Assembly: GCF_037975245.1 (NCBI RefSeq)
Contig: NC_092563.1
Coordinates: 11,892,001 to 11,956,000, forward strand
Direction of reading: 5' to 3'
Source of the DNA: Apostichopus japonicus
Lineage: Eukaryota; Echinodermata; Holothuroidea; Aspidochirotida; Stichopodidae
DNA: 64,000 bases
The translations under genes and the position numbers were made by a program. Below the pieces are notes generated by a model. The model made no database searches, was not told the origin of the DNA, and was given only the letters and a program-made list of their open reading frames with translations. Shown piece after piece: positions 55,259 through 64,000 of this stretch (the first letter of the stretch is position 1; every line of letters begins with the position of its first letter).

Positions 55259-58200
55259 ATGGCGAATACTTTGCTTAAAGTAGCTATTATTCAACTAGCA
55301 TTGTCGGTGGCAGTATCATTTGCTGTTGATCCTGGCATGGTTTCGAGAGTCACACCCCGTGGATTTGACTTCTGTAAGTTATGAATCTATTCTTAATCAT
55401 TTTATATATTAAATATATTTGCACAAAGGCACACAGACTTTAAGGTGAAGTTCAGTTTAAAAACAGACATGTATATGTGAAGACAAAGTCGATCCAAACT
55501 AATAACTCACATTAATTTGATTTTTAGCAAAATTACTTTGAAATATATCGAGTGAAACCGTCGTGACCGCTAATTTGAAGAGCGGCCATTTTGTCTGATT
55601 GAATGACGTAAAATCCCCGAAACAGTTGTTTGGAGTTAAGTGGAACATATGTATGATACAGTCAAGAAACCTGATAATTGATTTTTAGCCATTTTCTGCT
55701 TGGCAGCATGTAGGGAAAATGCATCAAACCACATTCTATGTAGAGAATGATGAGTATAAAAGTTTAAAATAGGAGAGATTTAGGTGGCTAGAGTCGGGGT
55801 GAAAGGTCGATTTGAGGAGTCAGATTGGCCTAACCTTGTGCGAAAAGTGTGTCGCGACTCCTCGTACAATATAAGTCAAATTACGTTCAAACTTGGAGAG
55901 TATGCTCCTATACATGTAAACTGCATGGTGCTGCATGATTGATGACGTCATGGGTCAATGTAGATCATATGTCACTGGTCAAGAAATCTAAAAATTGTTG
56001 TTTTTAGCCATTACATGCTTGTCCGTCCATGGATCGCCCTCTTGTGTTCAAATTTTTATTTGACCATACTAATTTTCAGTAAAGTTATGCAGCACCAACG
56101 TAGGTAGTGTTTTTTTTACAATCATTCAATTCAACATGATCATATTTGTTCTGCTAGTGAAAGTAAATGACAAATTTGCATAACTGTCAGTTTCTGCTAT
56201 GAGTATATATGTAGAGTATATATCTGTTGCAGGAATACATCCGTGTACTGAGTTGTTTAATCTTTTGAAATTATTTAAATGATGTAACGTCACTTGATCT
56301 AAGTCGTTTTTACTTTTCCTTGTCAATTAGCTGGTAGTACACTTAAAGTGAATTCGTGCGTTTCGAAAAAGGAAATACATAATACTGTTTATTTTCAAAA
56401 AGAGTTTAAGCTGCATATCTGAAAATCCGTACTAATTTCCCTCCTTTCATCTGCCTTAACCTATGTCTCTGCTGAGACCCAAGGTTTACTTACTCTCTTG
56501 GTGTATCCTATTGTCATCTCAGCTGCTTCTACATATACTTTCTCCAGCCCTTCGCAACATTCCTCTAGTGTTTCAACACCCAGGGCTTCATATCTGTTGA
56601 CCTGTATACATTGTATTGCTCTCTCATCTGCCTGTCTTTAAGCTTTTCAATATCTAATTTAGGCTTTACCTTTGATCTATTCAAATATTTTCACAGTTTC
56701 AGTCTTATTTTGCATCTGACAAGGTAGTGGTCGCTTATTGCGTCTGCACCTCTTTGTATTCTTGTATCTAGTACTGAGGTCCTCATACTCTTGTTCACTA
56801 ACACATGGTCAATTTGGTTCTTCGCTCTTCCATTTGGCGAGACCAAAGTTTCCATATGGATAGTTCTGTGTTTGAAGATCGTACCTGTGATAACATATCC
56901 ATTCACTTGGCAGAACTCACATAGTCTCTCTCCATTGTCGTCTCTAACACCTATACCTTTCTTGCCCATAATGTCATCTATTCCTTCGTTGTCGCATCCC
57001 ACCGTTGCGTTGAAGTCACCTATGATAAATATCATGTCATGTCGGCTGCATCTGTCTACAATCTCTTGGAGCTGCCCATAAAACGTGTCTTCTTCCTCCT
57101 CTACTGCAGCTTCTGTCGGAGCATATACTTGTATGATTTTGACCTTCTTGTGTTTACCATAAAACCTTGCTGTAATTAGTCTACTACTGACTGGTGTCCA
57201 TTCATGATACCAACACCTTGTGTTGTCGTTGCCCACATACAACAGAGTATCACCTGAAGCAAGTCTCACTTTCCCTGCACCTGTCCATCTGACCTCACTG
57301 AGGCCTAGAATGTCAATGTTGTACCTCTCTCTTTCTCTTGCCACAACTCCTGTTGCATACATCGTCCTCACGTTCCATGTGCCTAAGAATAGGCTGTGCT
57401 TTGGCGTCACCACAGTTCTTATCGGGCGTTGGGCTTCCCGAAGGCTTTGGCCCAACGGCGTCATCCTGCGTCCAGTTGTGAAACTGTCTGCCACTGCAGT
57501 TAATCCAAAAAGGTTTTGTGGTCCTTCATTAGGTCCTTGAGCATTATTGATTTCCATGATAAATGGGGTTTTTCCAGGAGGCGGTTATCAGCCGACTGCC
57601 CAACCCCCACTCTGGAGGACCGGGTTTTCTCTTAGGGTACCTTCCCCTTGACAACTGCGTGCCAACTCTAAGGAGCTCTGCCTGCCCGGGTTTGGAATCA
57701 GAGTTTTCCTCTCCTAGGGGATTTTAAGGCTCCCCAGCCCGTTCAAGCCAGTCTAGCCTGTGATCCCCTTGAAAAGAGAGACCGAGATTAATCTTGTATA
57801 GCGCTGGCTACACGCACCCACGCCGCTTTAGCTGTGATATAAGTACCACACCCACACCCACTGCCCCATGTCCTGCTAAAAGCAGCAAGAACACCCACGT
57901 TCGTGGCGAGGAGGTGCGACTGCGGAGTTCATCCTCGCCTTTGAGAGAAAGGAATCTAAAGCAGGACAACTTCTTTAATATAATATGGTCAGAGGAGTCA
58001 ACCCCAAAAAGATGGAACAAGGGGTTAATTGTTAAAATCCCAAAAAAAGGGGGACCTCACAGATTGCAGCAACTGGGAAGGCGTGACATTGCTGCCAGTT
58101 ATGAGCAAGATCTTCGGAAGAGTGCTCATCCACAGATTAAAGGACGGAGTGGACAAGGTTTTGAGGCAAGAACAAGCTGGTTTCGCCCAAACAGGAGTAC

Positions 58201-61200
58201 AGCAGAGCAGATATTTACACTGCGTAACATCCTGGAGCAGTCAAATGAATGGAACTAACCTCTGTAAGTGCATTGTATTGATTTTGAGAAAGCTCTCGAC
58301 TCTCTTCACCGAATATATTGAGAGAGTACCAGATACCAGAAGGAAGGAGGAAGGTTGGCAGACCCAAGACGACTTGGAGAAAGACAGCAACTGAAGAGAG
58401 AGACAAGAATGGCTGGTGAAGCTGATCCGATGTGAGAAGAGCTGCAGAAGATCGACAGGGGTGGAAAGAGAGCATCTTGAATTATGTAACAGACGTTACG
58501 GAGAAGATTAACATTAAGATAAGATCTGAAAATCCATGAAAAATAAGGTTCTACCGAGCTGACCATTTAATTCATTAAAAAATAAATGATCGAAAGTAAA
58601 AAACGAAATCCGTTAAAGACCGATTTCATTCATATATTCTGTTACACGATGCCTCTTCGTATAAACAAGGCAATGAGAGAACGCACTGTTATGCATAATT
58701 AGTAACAAGGAAGCTCTCCTTGCTCGAAGAACAGCTAGCTAATCGTCGATGAGACTAGCAGACTAGTCACAACATTAAAATAAGTGCAAATCCTAGCCTA
58801 TGGTCACACATAATACTACACTTGGTATCACAGACCTTCTATCATCTTCATAATCTCTCTCTGACTAGGCCCAAAAGCATAACTTAATTAGAACTAAGTC
58901 TCCGACTAGGCTGCTAATATGATACTAGGACAAAGGCTTCTACAATACTAGAACTAGCAATCCCTACTGCCAGTAACAGTTAGCTCACGTTCTTATTGCC
59001 GTTCGATGATATGACTTTCCATAAGGTGACCAGACGTACCTGGTTTTCGGAGACAGTCCCCGATTCCAATATTTCGTCCCAGGTTAACAAGGATTCCCGA
59101 ATATGTCCCAGATTTTACAAGAAGGCCCTGAAATATTTAAATGCTACATTTTATTCACACACAATTAAAGTCTGCATCTACCTTACTGTCCGTTATACTT
59201 TCATTACACGTCGTTAATAAAACATAGATGTAAACAAATACCTCGCACAGACAACCATATAAATCTAAACAAGAACTACTATAATGTAGGGGAGGCCTAT
59301 TGTACTATATACATACGCGGATTATACGTTTTAAGAATATGACCATATAGCCACCCTTCAAATTGACAGTGACGACTGTTTTACTTGAAACATTATGGAC
59401 TCGTCTCAAGTGAAATAAAAAATAATAGGGTATATTAGTTTGAAATAGGCAATGGCCTATCACAGATAAATGTCTAGTTTATCGTGAACCTCCCCTTTAG
59501 GTCCACCTAAACTAAATTATATTTATCCCAGCAGCAAGTTCTCTTATATTTAACACAGTGGCAGCAGCTGGTCGCAGGAAGGCGGAGGAGATGGCTAGAG
59601 GTCATCGTATTCCTGATCAGTCCGGAAGCACAGGACCTGTCAGCTATCACGTCTCGGGGTATGAATAAACTGCATTGAACATGAGCTAATTACTTAGCTA
59701 TTTCACAGTCCTATCTGTAATGCATTGTAGTCCATTGACAATTTGTGTAAAAATAGTTGTTACTTTGCTGGCCGCCACACACCCCTTTTGTGGCTTTGAA
59801 CTGAATTTTGGTGGATTATTGTCCAGTGGGGTCAAATACCTAAGGACCATTTAAGTGTGGGGTGTGTGTGAGGGGGGGGGGGAGATGTGTGTATTTGTGT
59901 TACAAGTTAACATTCATTTATTTGGAGGGGGTGATTTCGCATGATATCAAACCGGCCCAAAGCGATTGAACAAATCTAGTGGCCTAGCGGAAAGATTACT
60001 ACTAACAGTAATGTCGTGTAAAGTATTGATTCTGGTTGTGGCAAACTCCGACATTAGTTGATAACTAAATAACTAATATTTGAGATTTGCAACCCCCTAT
60101 TAGATTGCCTACTTAATTTATTCGTTTCTAGTGTGTTGGGGCCGTGATATGTTTCGTTGTCTGGAATGTCTTGTAATAACTTTAGCCACAAAATGCAGCT
60201 TTAGGCAATGTGCATAATACTATATTAAACTTATGACCTACCGCTCTATTGTTGCAGGCTCCGCAATCCTGCATTAGTTGATACTATCTCTAACATTATT
60301 CAGCATAGGATGTGTACATACTCTCTATTACACACATGAATTTATAGCAGTACTCAGCATAACATGTGTACATACTCTATATTACACACATGAATTTATA
60401 ACAGTACTCAGCATAGGATGTGTACATACTCTCTATTACACACATGAATTTATAACAGTACTCAGCATAGGATGTGTACATCCTCTCTATTACACACATG
60501 AATTTATAACAGTAATCAGCATAAGATGTGTACATACTCTCTATTACACACATGAATTTATAACAGTACTCAGCATAAGATGTGTACATGCTCTCTATTA
60601 CACACATGAATTTATAACAGTACTCAACATAAGATGTGTACATACTCTCTATTACACACATGAATTTATAACAGTACTCAGCATAAGATGTGTACATACT
60701 CTCTATTACACACATGAATTTATAACAGTACTCAGCATTAGATGTGTACATCCTCTCTATTACACTGCACATGAATTCATGTTACTTTCTTTCTTGTCAG
60801 CATGAAAATTACCAGCTTCCAGATTCCGCGATTAAGCATTCGTACTGAAAATGACGGACTTTGGGTTAGCAGTCATTTGCAATTATCCATTAATGGACAT
60901 TTTCACTACAGCGCTCCTTTGTAAGTGAATCTATTTTTCTATTTCGTTATTGATCTTAGCATATAAGCTGTGAGTATAGGATAGTTATTGCAATGGTTGA
61001 CCGCTCGATAACCTCTACCACGTGTGATTGTACTTAATTATTGTGTTATCTAGAGGGGTATTTACATACTAAAATGGTTAGTCAATTGAACATAGGACAC
61101 TTATATCGAGAGGACCACATCAAACTACCTCCATCATCTTAATGGTTGTTGTTTATTATCAGTTCTAAATCTTTAATCTCGGTGAAGAAGATGATATTTT

Positions 61201-62035
61201 TCCCCAGTTATAGTGCTGATGGGTCGTTTGATGCCACCGTTGGTGATATGTCAACGACGTTCTACATTCGGGTTGGTGAGTGCATTTCCATTCCATTTAA
61301 AAATCCTTCAAAAACAGGGAACATGTTTAATGGCCGTATTTATGAAAATAATACTCATTAATGTATGTATATGATGTTAGTTTGAGGATTCTTTGTTATA
61401 TATAATATCAATGTATGGTTTCAATAATTTACCTTTTATGCAACCCAGGACTGTATTATAGTCATATGCAAGGCACCCTGAACCTCAGCTATTAATGATA
61501 TATAAGCTACTATCCCATAACCTACCTTTGGGCGTAAAACCAGTTCAAACTATCTGCACAATTATGCTTGAAATGTTTAGTTCATTCTTAGATAATCATG
61601 TTCCATCGTCAGTATAATAACTGTATTGTGACGACCAACTAAGGAATGTTATAACACACCATGACAATGCAGACATATCGCCTGTCTTTATTTAAGCTCT
61701 ACAGGTTGCCAATGAACATATACGTTGAATGCTGCTTACAACAATTCTATAGCAGATATCTTAAACCTTCAGAGAGTTACAACTACGAATGATTTGTATA
61801 CGATACGGTTAATATTGTCGATGTTATCCTTGTCTCTAAAGGCGCAGATACGAGAGGACGACCGCACGTCAGCAGAAGTTATCTTGGTTGTTGTAACGCT
61901 GACCATGTTTCTGTTGATTTACACGGCCAGCCGGGGTAAGGACTTCTATAGTAATCCCAGTTAATATCACAATGATATCAGTAAGTAATAGAAATGCATA
62001 TATTGATCACAATAAGCTTACCGTGGGAATGACAG

Positions 62036-62104
<69 letters not shown>

Positions 62105-62175
62105 CATATATATATATATATATATATGTATAGATATATATATATATATATATGTATAGATATATATATATGTAT

Positions 62176-62216
<41 letters not shown>

Positions 62217-62615
62217 ATATCGTTATGAGTTGGAAAATCCAGAACAGTGAAAAAACTTCCAGCCTCCACCGGGATTCGAACCCGGGCCTCCCGCTTTATA
62301 TGTGGGCACCCTAACCACTAGGCTATGGACGCTGATTGTATGTACAGAGGTTCGAAATCGGTACGGAAGGTCGTAATTCCACTGTAGGCCTTTGTCACCT
62401 GTATCGAACAATACTAGTTCTGTTTTTGGTGACATATTTGCCTTACTCTAGAGATCAAACATGATTCTAACCAACTCGAAGTCATTTGTGATTCCTTAAG
62501 CTGCCCGTAAGAGATCCGGCTTTACGAATCACAAAAGACTTCGAGTTGGTTAGAATCATGTTTGATCTCTAGATTTAGGCAAATATGTCACCAAAGCAGA
62601 ACTAGTATTGTTCTG

Positions 62616-62670
<55 letters not shown>

Positions 62671-63624
62671 AACATACATATATATGAATCACTCTTAGAA
62701 AAATGTAGTGGAACATTTATACAATATAATATCCCGTAGATTTTCAGTTTTGTAGCACGTATAACCAAAAGTACAACATTTCTTGATTAACAAGGCAGTA
62801 CTTTCTGAAAGTGTACTCAACAAAGTTGTCTTTTTAACTGATGTTCATTTGAATTTTCATTCAGCTGGATAAGTGACAAGGCAGCAGCCTATTTACAGGA
62901 TTATGTGAACGACGAGGTACGTAACCATGACCACCATATAAAATGTTGCAATGTTACGTAATTGGACATCACAAAACGATTTTGAGTATTTCATATTGTG
63001 CTTACCTGAGAACGTAGCTGTCCACACGGGCTCTATAGTATTTTGATAACATTGTTTGTATATTTTCTCAAAAATATGAAATGCAAATCACGCTATCATG
63101 ACTTTAGCGGTAGAGAACTTTCACAGTAATGTTTAATGATTACAGGAATGTTTTGGAAGAAGATTTTAAAACGTATAATATTTTACAGTACACAAGCTTC
63201 AAGTTAAAAATATAAAGAATGCCGAGACGTAGCATAAGAGAAAGGATATATAATTAAAAGAAGTAAATCGGCAACTCATTGTGTTATTTTTTAATGATCA
63301 AATAGCACAATAAATAAATGGTGAAAATATATTTATCATTTACGATATATATTCAAGATATTCAACTAAGATTCTCGAAGAGTCTAAATTCATCATCTAC
63401 AACGAATCATTGTGCAAAAGTAAACATACAAACGTTCATCCCAAAAGGCCACGTTCATCACAGTTATCTGATTATCAAATATCGTAACTTTTTGCCCGAA
63501 ACCTCTAGTGTGTCAGTAAGTTATTTCTCATTCAAAGTTAAATCATTTTCTCCTGTACAGGCTTGCCCACAAATTTTTCCCGAAATAACTAACATGATAA
63601 ACCAACAGCTGAGGAGTCTGACAA
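55259..63624 (+). CDS. lbp/bpi: BPI/LBP-like LPS-binding protein, gene 3, exons 1-7 (continues past the window)
   Basis: Exons: 55259-55373, 59559-59658, 60801-60920, 61208-61275, 61842-61935, 62865-62916, 63561-63624. These 204 codons encode the same residues as gene 2 exons 1-7: signal peptide, [16 protein letters not shown], basic [15 protein letters not shown], exon 3 [20 protein letters not shown], the double cysteine in exon 5 and the exon 7 cysteine. Exon 8 would begin near 64530, outside the window. Introns carry the same insertions as gene 2 except for a much shorter minisatellite. Whether the C-terminal half differs from genes 1 and 2 is the key unknown. Confidence 0.85.
56691..57557 (-). 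pseudogene. RTE endonuclease domain, unit 3 copy
   Basis: 288 residues, starting [19 protein letters not shown], a leader lost in the gene 2 copy through an 8-base deletion. APE motifs TWNVRTM, LSEVRW, GDFNA and SDHYLV are intact. The frame ends early (IRLKL stop) because one base change turns the TGT of the gene 2 copy into a stop codon. Each copy has thus decayed differently since duplication. Confidence 0.8.
57959..58393 (+). pseudogene. RTE reverse-transcriptase fragments, unit 3 copy
   Basis: Same broken arrangement as 34686-35120: the start of RT in two frames and an internal deletion to the C-terminal GRPKTTW motif, lacking the catalytic centre. Confidence 0.75.
60292..60770. repeat. 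54-bp minisatellite in intron 2 of gene 3 (about 9 copies)
   Basis: Same unit and same flanks as in gene 2, but about 31 repeats fewer. The exon 2 to exon 3 distance is 1684 bases shorter than in gene 2. It ends about 30 bases before exon 3. Confidence 0.95.
62038..62665. mobile_element. tRNA-like element A in (TA)n, intron 5 of gene 3
   Basis: Duplicate of 40446-41085. It has a minus-strand tRNA-like head at 62262-62332 and a head-to-head inverted repeat at about 62408-62501 and 62530-62612. The flanking (TA)n tracts differ in length and in their GTATAGA interruptions. Confidence 0.75.
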
Positions 63625-64000
63625 GTAAGCAAATACTTTTGGGGATGAAAATAATTATGTTATGTAGTTGACGTCTTATACCATCTTGGTTGATACACCT
63701 ATACGTGACCACTACACCCCCCCTCCCCCTTCGCTCTCTCTCTCTACGCCGGGCCTGTGAAAGACCTAAAATATAACATAATGAATAGTACCGTTTTGTT
63801 GACAGGAAAGTAATAACAAAGTACGGGTTTGTTGAAATACATTAAAATATTGTGATTTGCGGTACAGAATGCACAGAAACTCCATTTTGCCAGGGTATTT
63901 TGAGGTGGCTTTGCGGTTCCCTTCCTCAAATCAAAGTCACAGGTACCACGAAGTTTGTACCCCTCCTCGTCCATTCCCATCCCGATTGAACCCACTGCCG
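63625..64000. other. Start of intron 7, gene 3, with the extra insertion
   Basis: Carries the left part of the inserted block seen at 42085-42465 (C-run, CT-run, then a G/C-rich end) and stops at the window edge. Confidence 0.6.

Larger units (their letters stand above)
56429..58523. mobile_element. RTE-type LINE with inverted 5' part, intron 1 of gene 3
   Basis: Same insertion as 33166-35250, with the target duplication ATCTGAAAATCC at 56417-56428 and 58524-58535. The 3' tail differs slightly (ATTAACATTAAGATAAG versus ATTAAGATTAAGAAAAG). Shared by descent, not an independent insertion. Confidence 0.85.

Overview
The window is AT-rich animal nuclear DNA: GT-AG introns, non-LTR retrotransposons, tRNA-derived SINE-like repeats, many (TA)n runs and an intron-borne minisatellite. 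The retrotransposon families and the presence of a BPI/LBP gene with about 16 exons suit a marine invertebrate, perhaps an echinoderm, but the sequence does not fix the species.

The main content is a head-to-tail array of three genes for secreted BPI/LBP-type lipopolysaccharide-binding proteins (BPI fold, innate immunity), all on the + strand. Gene 1 (13051-26409, 481 aa) and gene 2 (31996-49609, 479 aa) can be spliced completely in frame through 16 exons and 15 GT-AG introns. Gene 3 (from 55259) shows exons 1-7 and runs off the window. Each gene starts with a signal peptide followed by a mature N-terminus like that of mammalian BPI.

Gene 2 looks like a recombinant. Exons 1-7 (N-terminal, LPS-binding barrel) and the 5' flank are nearly identical to gene 3. 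From about exon 8/9 onward, including the 3' flank, it is nearly identical to gene 1. Genes 1 and 2 differ by roughly 40 residues in exons 2-7 but by only 4 in exons 8-16. This is the pattern expected from unequal crossing-over between two older, diverged tandem genes, with the exchange near the border between the two BPI barrels. A falsely duplicated haplotype in the assembly is the main alternative.

Layout: 1-1496 is unrecognised single-copy flank. 1497-1901 is the upstream end of repeat unit 1. 1902-12840 is a 5'-truncated CR1/L2-like LINE that landed about 210 bp before the gene 1 start codon and is itself split by a 7.0-kb terminal-inverted-repeat element (5490-12500). That element carries a broken, spliced minus-strand gene of an uncharacterised family. 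Gene 1 follows, then an intergenic block of about 5.6 kb holding a SINE and a decayed BPI first exon (29166). Gene 2 follows, then a second copy of the same intergenic block, then partial gene 3.

Genes 2 and 3 share insertions missing from gene 1: a 5'-inverted RTE-type LINE in intron 1, an inverted tRNA-like element in intron 5 and a block of about 380 bp in intron 7. Gene 2 alone has three tandem 373-bp tRNA-like repeats in intron 9. A 54-bp minisatellite in intron 2 of every copy (about 33, 40 and 9 repeats) ends only tens of bases before the exon 3 acceptor.
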